In this document: positions 1 through 10,284 of the stretch, one piece after another | Position numbering within the stretch: the first letter of the stretch is position 1 | How the letters are laid out: the number at the start of each line of letters is the position of its first letter | Notes under the pieces: generated by a model | The model's input: only the letters and a program-made list of their open reading frames with translations | The model's database searches: none | Told to the model about the DNA's origin: nothing | Program-made: the position numbers and the translations under genes | Assembly: GCA_006176705.1 (NCBI GenBank) | Contig: QRFJ01000296.1 | Span: 124,001 to 188,000 of the forward strand | Source of the DNA: Cocos nucifera | Taxonomy: Eukaryota > Streptophyta > Magnoliopsida > Arecales > Arecaceae | DNA length: 64,000 nt | Reading direction: 5' to 3'

Positions 1-312
1 CTCAGAGCCAATCTTGATCTGATCGAGAAAATCAGAGAACGAGCAGTAGTGAGGATGGCCGCATATCGACAGAAGGTTGTCAAATATTATAATTCTCATG
101 TCAAGGCAAAAAAATTTTGAGCTAGTGATCTTGTCCTTCGAAGAGCAGAAGTATCTAAGCCAACTGAGCAAGAAAAGCTTTCATCCAATTGGAAAGGACC
201 CTATCAGGTCGATGAAGTTGTGCGATCAGGAACTTATCGACTAAAACAACTCAATGGGATCCTCCTTCCCAAGCCATGGAAGTCAGCTAATCTCTAGATG
301 TACTACCAATGA
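1..312 (+). pseudogene. Ty3/gypsy integrase C-terminal tail (Tat-like), degraded
   Basis: Frame 1 reads the end of a retrotransposon integrase: an I.E.R..A..RM..Y region, then DLVLRRAEVSKP, then the GPY/F-like module NWKGPYQVDEVV, then YRLKQLNG, ending in MYYQ and TGA at 310-312. Integrase inserts element cDNA into the host genome. The copy is dead: TGA interrupts it at 118-120 after VKAKKF, and TAG replaces the codon before the final MYYQ at 295-297. The catalytic core lies upstream, outside the window. The same ending (NL.MYY) occurs in the minus-strand integrases at 15.7 kb and 61.7 kb, so all three belong to related elements. The Athila-type insertion sits only 34 bp after the stop. Confidence 0.85.
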
Positions 313-341
313 AATGAATAAATGAGTAGTTTTCTAAGTTC

Positions 342-346
342 AGCTA
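342..346. repeat. Target-site duplication, left copy (AGCTA)
   Basis: AGCTA immediately precedes the LTR terminus TGATAAG and recurs immediately after the right LTR at 7990-7994. It marks one insertion event into the older gypsy element. Confidence 0.85.
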
Positions 347-2623
347 TGATAAGTGGTAAAAATACACTAATAAAAGTATTAAATTATAAAATAAATTAAT
401 CTATTTTTAAAAAATTAATATTTTTATTAATTTTATGTAGGAAAGAAGGCCACTAATATGAAGATCTTATTTTTTTTGGATCAGATAAAATAAATTTCAA
501 GCAAAACAGACTTCAAACGAGTCCGAAATTGAATTTCAAAAAAAAAATCGATCGATCTGATTCAAACCAACTCAGAAAAATCGGCTCAGCAGACCTCCCG
601 ACCCGATCATGCTCAAATCGTCGCCCGCTGATGCTCAGTTTATGCCACGTTGACGTCAGAATTTTTTGCAGCGCACGGTAGATAGCTATAGTAATCAGGC
701 AAGGATATTTTGGAGATTTCACGGGGACAAGCGCACTCCGATTGACTGAAGAAAGTGGCAGTCCATGCAACACCGAGCTCGTGTATGATCTACAGAGGAT
801 ATTCTAAAAATTTTGTCTGATCCGATGGATGTTGTTTGCTAGGATTTGATCGAACGGTAGAAATCTGTGCACTGACGAACGATAGATGCAGCTCTCGATC
901 GAGATCCAATGGTGGAGATGCATTGTCGATTTTAAACTAAGAATCAGAGGCTTCTTTGAGCATGATCTAATGGCCCAGTTCGATCTTCAAGGCTGATCCG
1001 ATGGTCCAAGTGAATTTCAACTTGATTTAGATTTTTAAAATAATTTTTTAGTGGTTTTTGGCCCATGTGATCGATATTCAATGGTTAGAATTGATCCAAG
1101 ACTCTTTTTGAGTTATTTTGAGAGTTCTAAATCCGATTTCAATGGAATTTCGATCTAAGACCACCAGGATTAGCCTATTTAAAGGCTTATTTCCTGCTAT
1201 TGCCGAAAAAAAAAAGAAGAGGTGGAGAACAAAAATACAGAGTTGAAAATAAAGAGAAAAGAGGGAGAAATAAAGAGAACAAAGAGAGAGGTGTTTAAGG
1301 AGAGAAGAGAAAGAATTTTTTTTGTTATTTTTCTTTTCTCTTCTTTTTTTCTTCCGAAAGCCAATACACAAAGCGACTTTCTTCTTCATTGAGTTCTCCA
1401 CACGAAAAGCAATGGACAACCAATTTCAACAAATAAATAGTCTAATTTTTTCATACTTTTTATTTTATTTGCTATTTTTGAACTTGTTATCATGAACTAA
1501 ATTTTCTTTTACTAATGCTAGAGTATAGCCACTCTTTTGATGCAATATTTAGTATGATTTATTTTTAATTTTAAATTTTATTCATAAGGAGTATATAAAT
1601 CTGATCTTAATGCTTTTAGATTAAGAAAAAGAAAGAGACAGAGAAAGAAGAGAGAGGCAGAAAGAGAAGAGAGAGGCAGAGAGAGTTTTGAATAAAGATT
1701 TTTGAGAGAGAGAAAAGGAAGGGCTTTTAATTTTTTTTCTTCTTCCGACAATCAAAACATCGATCAAGGAGATTCTCTTCTTCTTCATCAAGTTTTCTAC
1801 ACCAAGAGCAACGAACAATCGATTTCAGCAATTAAACAGTCTAATTTCTTCATAACTTTTATTTTATTTACTATTTTTGAATTTGTTATCATGAACTAAA
1901 TTTTTTTTTATTAAGACTAAGGTATAGCCACTCTTTTGATGCAATATTCAATATGATTTATTTTTAATTTTAAATTTTATTCATGAAGAGTATATAAATT
2001 TGATCTTAATGCTTTTAGATTACTAGCCATCTTCTAATTGATCTGATGAACATAGATGATATGGACCAAGTACATTTATGTTATTACTTTTTGATTATAT
2101 ATCTTATATTATGAATTGAATTAGAATTCATATGCATGCAGAAATTTTAGTGCGCTTTGGATGCAACATATTTTAATTAAAGAGTTTCACAAAACTTAAT
2201 GCATCGATATTTATTTAAATTATACCTAAATCAAAGAATAATTAATAAATATTGATAGTTTTGCTACGCTTGGACCAAAGGATAGTGAATAAACTAGGAG
2301 ACTCCACCGTCACATGAAATAAAATTAACCTAATAACCTGAATATTATATTGACTGAGTTGGTGAACCGATTGCCTTAGTAATCTATTGCTCTTAAGTTT
2401 AAAATTCTAATAATTACACATTCTTTCTATTTTCTTATAATTTTTAATTATTTTTTTATTTTATTCTTTATTTTTTATTCTTATAAATTAATCTTTTAAA
2501 TAAAGCATAGGAAAGAGCTTTTCAGTACTTATTTTTCAATCCTCTAGGAATGATACTCTACTCACTTACTTTATTACTTGATCGACTGGTGCACTTACCA
2601 TAGCTATAGATTAGCATCCATCA
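347..2623 (+). repeat. Athila-type element, 5' LTR (2277 bp)
   Basis: Begins TGATAAGTGG and ends CCATCA, directly before the primer binding site. It is about 450 bp longer than its partner at 6166-7989, mainly because a block of about 400 bp near its centre is duplicated in tandem. The LTR contains many A/T runs and a purine-rich stretch around 1205-1310. Confidence 0.85.
1212..2021 (+). repeat. Tandem duplication inside the left LTR (2 x about 400 bp)
   Basis: The block ending CTTAATGCTTTTAGATTA near 1622 is repeated and ends with the same string near 2021. Both blocks contain a GA-rich stretch, the string TATAGCCACTCTTTTGATGC, and AGTATATAAAT. The right LTR has one copy only (about 6985-7400), so the duplication is specific to the left LTR. 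The two copies have diverged, most strongly in their purine-rich first halves. Confidence 0.8.
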
Positions 2624-2626
2624 AGT

Positions 2627-2646
2627 TTTTGGCATCGTTGCCAAAA
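2627..2646 (+). other. Primer binding site, decayed
   Basis: Just after the left LTR the sequence reads TTTGGCATCGTTGCCAAAAA. It resembles the Athila/Tat primer site TGGCGCCGTTGCCGGGGA, usually assigned to tRNA-Asp, with every difference a G-to-A or C-to-T transition. That pattern fits decay of methylated cytosines. The consensus is from memory. Confidence 0.6.
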
Positions 2647-2744
2647 ATTATGTCTAAAATAATATTAAAATTTTGATCCTAGCTTTACTTTAAAATTTTA
2701 TTTTTAATTTTTATTCTTATTTTATTTTTAAATTTATTCAGTGT

Positions 2745-4217
2745 ATGACTCATACTGGATATAGTAACTTACTATCTTTAGATCCAGAAATTGAAAGGAC
2801 CATTAGAAGACTACAACAAGAAAGAAATATGATAGCTGAAGATCTTAATGACATCAATTTGGGATTGGATATGACGATCAAGGGATAGTATGAAGCTATT
2901 CAAGCAGCACATCATCCATTAAATGATTGTATCATACCATCTATAGCCGATGCAGCTTCGAACATCAGGAGACCGCCTATGCAAGCAAATAACTTCGAAA
3001 TAAAATCGGCAATGATCCAGAAGATTCAATCAACTGTCCAATTCAGTGGACACGTGCATGATGATCCAAATATCCATATTTCTAACTTTTTTGAACTTTG
3101 TGATACTTTTAAAATTAATGGGGTGTCGGTTGATGCTATTAAATTAAGGTTATTTCTTTTTTCTTTACGAGATAAAGCTAAAAGTTAGTTTCATTTTAGA
3201 TTCTATCATAACTTGAGATGTCCTAGCCTAAAAATTCTTAGCCAAGTACTTTCCACCTTCCAAGACTGCTAAGATGCGCAACAATATCACTTTTTTTATG
3301 TAGATGGATATGGAGACACTATATGAGATTTGGAAGCATTTTAAGAAACTGCTGAGAAAATATCCATATCATCAACTATCCGTATGGCTTTAGATACAAG
3401 CTTTCTATAATAATTTATCTCCTACTAATCATTCTATGATTGATGTAGTAGCAGGAGGAACCATTAACCAAAAAAAGAAGGAAGAAGCCTTTGATCTGAT
3501 CGATGGGATGGCATCAAATAGTTATCAATGGCAAATAAAATGCATGATGCCGAAAAGATCAGTAGCTGTGCAGGGGGTAGATCACGTGCCAAACTTACTA
3601 GCTGAAGTTGCAGCCTTTAGAGCCGAAGTCAACAACTTGAAGGAAACAGCCATGCATGTTTAGAGCATCACTTATGACCTATGTGGAGGAGGATACGATA
3701 CAAGCAATTGTCAGACAGGTAATTCTTTTGCTAAAGCAACTGATATAACTAATTATATTGATAATTTTTTCAAGCCATAATAAAATAATTTTTACTCCAA
3801 CACATACAATCAATGATGGAGACAGCATCCAAATTTCTCATGGAGCAATCAAAATATAGTACAATAGCCACCCTCGGGTTCCAAGTACTTCTAAAGAAGT
3901 CCAACATGAAGGAGCTGATGGTCAAATTCATGCAAAACCAAGAAGCAACTATAAAAAATTTGAAAGCCAAGCTTAGGCAGGACCAAGCAGTAGCAATTCG
4001 AAACTTGGAGATGCAAATAGATCAAATGGCTAAGATAATCTTCGAGAGACCTCAGGGATTCTTGCCTAGTAATACGAAGACCAATCCAAGGGAGCAAGTC
4101 AATGCTATCATCCTAAGAAGTGGTAAAAAATTAGAGGAGCTATATCAGAAGAAAGAGATTGAAGAGCTAACTATAAATAAGAAATCATCAACTAAAATTC
4201 ATCAATCACCAAAATAA
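2745..4217 (+). pseudogene. Athila-type gag, broken
   Basis: Gag is the structural protein that packages element RNA. The ATG at 2745 opens MTHTGYSNLLSLDPEIE and the frame runs with a stop at about 2886. It continues through ANNFEIKSAMIQKIQ, ICDTF-like ELCDTFKINGVSVDAI and RDKAKS to a TAG at 3186. After shifts it resumes with FYNNLSPTNHSMIDVVAGG (about 3403), EEAFDLIDGMASNSYQW, and a long helical tail (3813-4217) containing IRNLEMQIDQMAKII and RPQGFLPSNTKTNP. No CCHC zinc knuckle was seen. At least three breaks make it a pseudogene. The methionine and order match the Athila family; the exact start is inferred. Confidence 0.8.
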
Positions 4218-4380
4218 CCAACAGATGGATGGTCTCCAAGTATACAATTTATCGATCCAAATGTGAAGCCCTATGTGCTGCCACTACTGTTCCTAGAGAG
4301 ATAAATACAGCATCTAGATAAATTTTTTTTTAACTTTTTTAAAATTTTAAAAAAATTATATATTAATATTTCTTTTGTAG

Positions 4381-4990
4381 ATGCTATTACTCAAATGCCC
4401 AGGTATGCCAAGTTTCTCAAAGAAATTCTAACAAATAAGAAAAAACTGAAGGAGCATGAAAAAATAAATTTGAATGAATAATGCTCAGCAATACTTCAAA
4501 ATAAATTACCACAGAAGCTAAAAGATCTAGGAAGTTTCACTATCCCTTGCATTATTGGTGATTGTAGTTTTGATAAAGTTTTATGTGATTTAGGAGTAAG
4601 TATTAATCTCATACCTTTTTCTATTTTCAGAAAGCTGAGTCTAGGAGAATCGAAGCCTACTACTATTACTCTTCAATTAGTCGATAGATCCATCAAATAT
4701 CCAAGAGATATAGTGGAGGATGTCTTGGTAAAGATAAATAAGTTCATTTTTTCAGTTGATTTTATTATTCTTGATATGGAAGAAGATTATGATATACCCC
4801 TTATCTTAGGAAGATCCTTTTTAGCTACTGGAGGAGCTTTAATAGATATTCAATAAGAAAAATTAATTCTTAAAATTCAAGATGAATAAGTTACTTTTAA
4901 TATTTTCAAAGATACTAAATATTCTGATAATAATCAAACTTATTTTCTAATTGATATTATTGATAATTTAGTATATAAGAATTCTGTAGA
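4381..4990 (+). pseudogene. Athila-type aspartic protease, broken
   Basis: After a short AT-rich gap the frame resumes with YAKFLKEILTNKKK, then LPQKLKDLGSFTIPCIIG. The active-site region reads CDLGVSINLIP, where a functional retroviral-type protease has D-(T/S/L)-G-A; here G-V follows DLG. Next come RSIKYPRDIVEDVLVKI, FIILDMEEDYDIPLILGRS and ATGGALIDIQ, followed by TAA at about 4855. This enzyme would have cut the Gag precursor. The flap and the LILGR motif are readable, so the family call is firm, but in-frame stops at 4479, 4855 and 4888 kill it. No polymerase follows. Confidence 0.8.
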
Positions 4991-6152
4991 AAATAAGTTT
5001 GAGACTATGAAAGCTAGCAATGTTCAATTGAAAGAGGGTTCAACCAAACATGAAAGTATTTTAATTGAAGTGGCATCGGATTGATTCAACTCAGAACTCA
5101 AAGAAAGTTAAGCTGAAGACTATAAATCAGAACTACTAGATAGATTTTTTTTTAGTTTTGATCATTTTTTTCTTTTATTTTTTAATAATTTATTATTACT
5201 CTTTTATTGCTTTGGTGTGTATTTTCAATTTTGTTGAGAAAAATCAATAAGAGCTCAAGCTAAATTTCAAAGCTTCAAAGAACCAGACTGAACCAAATCA
5301 GATGTATTTCTTTCTATTTTTTATTGCACCTTTACTTTTTCTTTCTCCTTTGAGATAATGTAGAATAAGCTGCGGAGTAAAAAAAAAATAAATCATGTGT
5401 CAAGAAGAAAATCTTGAGCAAGATAGACTGGATAAGTGATAAAAGATACAAGTATCTGCTAATGAATGTAACAAGTTAAAGAAGTAAAATAGTTGGTTAG
5501 ATTTTTAGCAGCCTACTTAGGTCATCAAAAGACTATTAGCACTTCTAATTGTACATGCACACTAATAAGGCAAAGTAGGTATTGATTATAAGGCCAATTG
5601 AGGATTCAATTATCACTAAAAATTGATAATTAATATACATTCTAATCAAAAAAATTTAAATTTAAGGAAAGAGCTACCTGCCTAAAAATAAAATACAAAA
5701 GATAGAATATATGTGGATTGCCCAAAGTCTAGTAACTGGGTCTCTACACCTAGGTCAAGTGTGAAAATTCATGTAAAATGATGAAGAAAAGGCCAGGATG
5801 CTCAACACAAAAAAAAAATGAGATAGTGTGAAAGCTACCTTAATTCATGAGTATAAAATTAGAAATGTATAGAAAATTAATCAAAATAGATGATAAGAAA
5901 TGATACTTTTATCCTTTAAATTAACACTGAAATGCTAAGTTAATTATTATGAACACAAGTGCTGTAGATTTTTGATGTAATCTAAGAAAATTGTTAATTA
6001 TACTAACTGCAAAATTTGCTTCTAAAATTCAATGCTTAGTTAGTGGTATTTTCTAAACTTTTTGATCTTTAACTTTAGATTTATCTTTTTGATGGATGAT
6101 CTTATTGAAATATGATATTAAATAAAGCATTGCTAAGGGACTAGTAATGACT
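4991..6152 (+). other. Non-coding interior of the Athila-type element
   Basis: This 1.1-kb stretch has stops in all frames and no reverse transcriptase, RNase H or integrase motif. It is AT-rich, with poly-T and poly-A runs, and holds nothing else I recognise. It stands where an autonomous Athila element would carry its polymerase genes. Confidence 0.7.
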
Positions 6153-6163
6153 AAGTTGGAATG
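6150..6163 (+). other. Polypurine tract, degraded
   Basis: CTAAGTTGGAATGT lies directly before the right LTR (TATGATAAGTG). I read AAGTTGGAATG as a decayed form of a G-rich tract such as AAGTTGGGGGT, which primes plus-strand DNA synthesis. Position fits; sequence is weak. Confidence 0.5.
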
Positions 6164-6165
6164 TA

Positions 6166-7989
6166 TGATAAGTGATAAAAATACACTAATAAAAGTATTA
6201 AATTATAAAATAAATTAATTTATTTTTAAAAGATTAATATTTTTATTAATTCTATATAGAAAAGAAGGCCATCAATATGAAGATCTTATTTTTCTGAATC
6301 AGATGAAATAAATTTCAAGCAAAATGGACTTCAAACGAGTCCAAAATTGAATTTCAAAAAAAAAAAAGCCAGCTGATCCGGTTCAAATCGGCTCAGAAAA
6401 ATTGGCTCAACAGACCAACCGCCCGCTTACGCCACGCTAACGTCAGAACTTTTTACAATGCACAGTGGACCGCTACAGATGAGGGTATTTCAAAAATTTT
6501 ATGGAGACAAGCGCGCTCCGATTGGCGGAAGGAAGTGGTGGTCTATGCAACATCAGACTTGCGCATGATCTATAGAGGGTATTCTAGAAATTTTGTCTGA
6601 TCTGACGGATGTTGTTCGCTGAAATTTGATCGAACGGTAGAAATCTATGCGCTGATGAACGGCGGATACAGTTCTCGATCGAGATCCAATGGTGAAGACA
6701 TGTTTCCGATTTTAAACTAAGAATCAAAGGCTTCTTTGGGTGCGATCTGACGATCCAGATTCGATCTTCAAGGCTAATCTAATGGTCCAAATGAATTTCG
6801 ACTTGATTTAAATTTTTAAAATAATTTTTGAGTAGTTTTTGGCCCATTTGATCGACATCCAACGGTCAAAATTGATCCAGGATTCTTTTTAAGTTATTTT
6901 GAGAGTTTTAAATTTGATTTCAATGGGATTTCGACCTAAGACCACCCGGATTAGCCTATTTAAAGGCCTACTGCTTGCTGTTGCTGAAAAAAAAAAGAAG
7001 AGGTGGAGAACAAAAATATAGAGTTGAAAATAAAGAGAAAAGAGGAAGAAATAGAGAGAATAGAGAGAGGTATTTAGGGAGAGAAGAGAAAAAAATTTTT
7101 TTGTTATTTTTTTTTCCTCTTCTTTTCTTCTTTCAAAGGTCGGTATACAAGGTGACTTTTTTCTTCATCAAGTTCTCCACATCAAGAGCAACGGACAACC
7201 AATTTCAGTGAATAAACAGATTAATTTTTTTATGCTTTTTATTTTATTTATTATTTTTGAACTTATTATCATGAACTAAATTTTTTTTACTAAGGCTAAG
7301 GTGTAGCCACTCTTTTAATGCAATATTCAGTATGTTTTATTTTTAATTTTAAATTTTATTCATGAGAAGTATATAAATCTGATCTTAATGCTTTTAGATT
7401 ACTGACCATCTTCTAATTGATCTAATGAACATAGATGATACGGACCAAGTACATCTATGTTATTGCTTCTTGATTATATATCTTGTATTATGAATCGAAT
7501 TAGAATTCATATGCATGCAAAAATTTTAGTGCACTTTGGATGCAGCGTATTTTAATTAGAGGGTTTCACAAAACTTAATGCATCGATATTTATTTAAATT
7601 ATACCTGAACCAAAGAATAATTAATAAATATTGATAGTTTTGCTACTTCTAGATCAAAGGATAGTGAATAAACTAGAAGACTCTATCATCACATGAAATA
7701 AAATTAACTTAATAATCTGAATATTATATTGACTGAGTTGGTGAATCGATTGCCTTAGTAATCTATTGCTCTTAAGTTTAAAACCCTAATAATTATACTC
7801 TCTCTATTTTCTTATAATTTTTAATTATTTTTTATTTTTTTTATTCTCATAAATCGGTCTTCTAAATAAAGCATAGGAAAGAGTTTTTCAGTACTTATTT
7901 TTCAATCTTCTAGGGACGACACTCTATTCATTTACTTTATTACTTGATCAACTGGTACACTTGCCATATCTATAGATTAGCATGCATCA
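6166..7989 (+). repeat. Athila-type element, 3' LTR (1824 bp)
   Basis: Collinear with the left LTR from TGATAAGTG to GCATCA, but with one copy of the central block and a shorter GC-containing section near 6400-6480. Scattered differences from the left LTR indicate an old insertion; I did not compute the divergence. Confidence 0.87.
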
Positions 7990-7994
7990 AGCTA
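7990..7994. repeat. Target-site duplication, right copy (AGCTA)
   Basis: Perfect match to 342-346. Removing 347-7994 rejoins the host element at its post-integrase region. Confidence 0.85.
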
Positions 7995-8019
7995 CTTTTT
8001 TTGTCAGACAAATATTTTC

Positions 8020-8800
8020 GTAGCTATCGATCTGAAAAAGAAAGTCAGATAAAATTTTTTTGTTTGGGATATACTTAACAGTGAGTTCTTCGAATCGAAA
8101 TCGCTTCAGATAAAATTTTTTTACTCAAGATATTTAATAGTGAGTTTCTTAGATCAAAATTGATTCAGATAAAATCTCTTTGTTCGAAATATACTTAATA
8201 GCGAGTTTCTCAGATCGAAATTACTTCAGATAAAATTTTTTTATTCAAGATATGCTTAACAACGAGTTCCTCAGTTCGAAACCACTTCAGATAAAATTTT
8301 TTTATTCGAAATACTTAATAGCAAATTTCTCAGATCGAAACTATTTCAAATAAATTTTTTTTATCCGAGATATTTAACAGCGAGTTTCTCATATCGAAAT
8401 TACTTCAGATAAAATTTTTTTATTCTAAATATTTAACAATGAGTTTCTCAGATCGAAATTATTTCAAATAAAATCTCTTTATTCGGGATATACTTAACAG
8501 TGAGTTTCTCAGATCGAAACTGCTTTAGATAAAATTTCTTTGTTCGAGATACTTAACAGCGAGTTTCTCAGATCGAAACTGCTTCAGATAAAATCTCTTT
8601 ATTCGAAATATTTAACAGCGAGTTTCTCAGATTAGAACCGCTTCAAATGAATATTTAACAGCGAGTTCTTCAGATCAAAATCACTCTAGATATAATTTCT
8701 TTATTCAAAATATTTAATGGCGAGTTTTTTAGATCGAAACCGCTTCAGATAAAATTTCTTTGTTAGCGATACTTAACAATGAGTTCCTCAGATTGGAACC
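8020..8800 (+). repeat. Tandem array, 59-61 bp period, about 13 copies
   Basis: The unit carries the words TTAACAGCGAGTTTCTCAGA, TCGAAACTGCTTCAGATAAA and TTTCTTTGTTCGAGATA. Successive GCGAG anchors lie near 8081, 8140, 8201, 8262 and 8321, giving 59 to 61 bp. Copies differ by substitutions and small indels; one unit near 8640 is shortened. The array follows the integrase tail of the outer element once the Athila insertion is removed. Tandem repeats between integrase and the 3' LTR are typical of Tat/Retand-type elements. Confidence 0.85.
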
Positions 8801-8904
8801 ATCTCAGACCTACTTGATTAAAGAAACCCACACAGGTTCAAGATCCCTTTGATTGGGATGGTTAACAATATAGATAGAACATAAATAAAGTATAATGTGA
8901 AGAA

Positions 8905-9955
8905 AACAAAAGCATTTTATTTAATGAAGAAAAAACTTTTACAAGAGCAATGATCCAATTATTTTTATAAAGAACAATAGTGAATACTTTGAATGAAATT
9001 ATAAAAGCATAACTCCGATGCGAAGATATGATCAAAAAGCCTGACGAAGCTGAGGCCGTCGATATGCAGAAGACGCTCCTCTAAAGACTTGAGGTTTTGG
9101 GATCTCGTAAAGAATATCCAGATTCGCGGAGGTGCGAGATCCAAGGTGATGAACTTTCCATCGATATCGAAGTCAGGTACTTTTGAGGTCCATGACTATA
9201 CGATCCAGCCTCGAAATCTCTTCCAGCTACTCAGACATATGTCGTCCATGTTGTGGAGGTGGCACAACCTCAAATGCTACCACTTGAGCCGCCAAAAAGT
9301 GGTAACGATGGAGAACCCAACAAGACTGAGGCAGAGTTGGAGGAGAACCCAACGAGACTGAGGCAGAGTTCGCTTAAAATCCAACTCTGCCTCAAACTCG
9401 GAACAAAGAACCCCTCCATCGAATGTCGATGCCTGATAGATAACTCGAGTAAAGCTTCTTAATATGACTTCAAAGAACTCCTTCAGTGTCCCAGTCATAG
9501 TTTTTGAGAATATAATGACTGAGAGAGCCTTTGAGGCATAAGATTTAAACTTCAAACATCTGGATGGTAACTCCACCCCTTCCTACTTTCCTACAAGGGT
9601 AGCACAACCTCAAGCCCCTTTGAGTAAGTCACAAAATTCTATCCTCACAGAATCAGAGAATCATGACAAAGATCTTAGGACCATGCAAAAGACCATCCCC
9701 TACAGACGAAGCAGGATGATAAAGGTCTAAAGATCGAGAGCATAAGTATTTGGATGATAAAGCTCTTATTGTCAACACCCTCAAGTTGATCGAGATCAAC
9801 CAACACTCCTTCGTCTCCTCAGTTGGATAACTACCTTCATCGAGAGACAAAGGAACTCCATCTCTTTATGAGAGGCAGAACCAATTTGCAGACATTCCTC
9901 TGAAAGATAGAATGTCTCGAATGAAGCAACTAGCGAATGGGATATCACTATAAAT
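8905..9955 (-). pseudogene. Possible antisense transcription unit in the outer Tat element, unrecognised
   Basis: On the minus strand a TATA-like CTATTTATAG lies at about 9945-9954. ATG codons follow at 9861 and 9850, and a polyadenylation-type AATAAA lies near 8915. The best frame starts at 9850 with MSLDEGSYPTEETKECW and stops after 65 residues. A later frame gives VELPSRCLKFKSYASKALS, with no domain I know. The layout mirrors the other antisense units in this window: opposite to the element's pol, between integrase and a polypurine tract. I do not recognise the product. It could be non-coding or a decayed gene. Confidence 0.35.
9309..9393 (+). repeat. Short direct repeat plus 11-bp hairpin
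   Basis: A phrase of about 28 bp, GAGAACCCAACAAGACTGAG and following bases, occurs twice in a row (about 9311 and 9343, one mismatch). The second copy ends in GAGGCAGAGTT, and its exact inverse AACTCTGCCTC follows after 12 bases, so the site can fold into a perfect 11-bp stem. Confidence 0.7.
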
Positions 9956-10002
9956 AGGCGAATCCATCATAATTATGAATATCCAATCTTGCCATGTGTA
10001 AA

Positions 10003-10015
10003 CTGGAGAGTGGGG
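10003..10015 (+). other. Candidate polypurine tract of the outer Tat element
   Basis: GGAGAGTGGGGGT resembles the tract GAGAGTGGGGGGC that precedes the 3' LTR of the minus-strand Tat element at 58041-58055. If it is the same site, an LTR of the outer element begins near 10016 (TATCTATCG, perhaps a mutated TG start). I could not find that LTR's far end. Confidence 0.45.
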
Positions 10016-10284
10016 GTATCTATCGCCCCATGACTAAGTACCGAATTTTGAGTCAAATTCGTGGTTCGTCGCTTTCATAATTATGCGCATTTAATGACAT
10101 GCATGGAAGACTAGGCATGTCTCATCAAATACGCGCATGGAAAATGAAAAAAATCAACTCGTAGGTTCATGAGCTGAGGTTAGGAAGTGCAAAAATGTAC
10201 GAGCTGAAGAAATAACTCCTCAGATTGGAGTAAAATAGAAAGAACAAAGCAAAATAAAAAATCAAGAAGAATAAAAGAAAGAAA
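10016..10284 (+). other. Possible start (U3) of an outer-element LTR
   Basis: This stretch holds no reading frame. It follows the polypurine-like tract and would be U3. Near 10203-10227 the words TAACTCCTCAGATTGGAG resemble TAACTCATCCGATCCGAG at 21340-21362, which might mark where a larger insertion split this LTR. The link is weak and unproved. Confidence 0.25.

Larger units (their letters stand above)
347..7989 (+). mobile_element. Non-autonomous Athila-type Ty3/gypsy element, gag-protease only
   Basis: Two long direct repeats (347-2623 and 6166-7989), each starting TGATAAGTG and ending GCATCA or CCATCA, flank an interior with gag and aspartic protease. Perfect AGCTA target-site duplications on both sides show one complete insertion. 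Order: LTR, primer binding site, gag, protease, about 1.1 kb non-coding, polypurine tract, LTR. No reverse transcriptase, RNase H or integrase is present, so it would have depended on enzymes from a relative. Family assignment rests on gag phrases such as LCDTFKINGVS and on protease phrases such as RSIKYPRDIVEDVLVKI, which I recognise from Athila polyproteins. Both genes carry stops. Confidence 0.87.

Noticed and set aside
1078..1419. Minus-strand 113-codon frame in the Athila-type LTR
   Set aside because: Lys- and Phe/Leu-rich low-complexity translation of the purine tract within an LTR.
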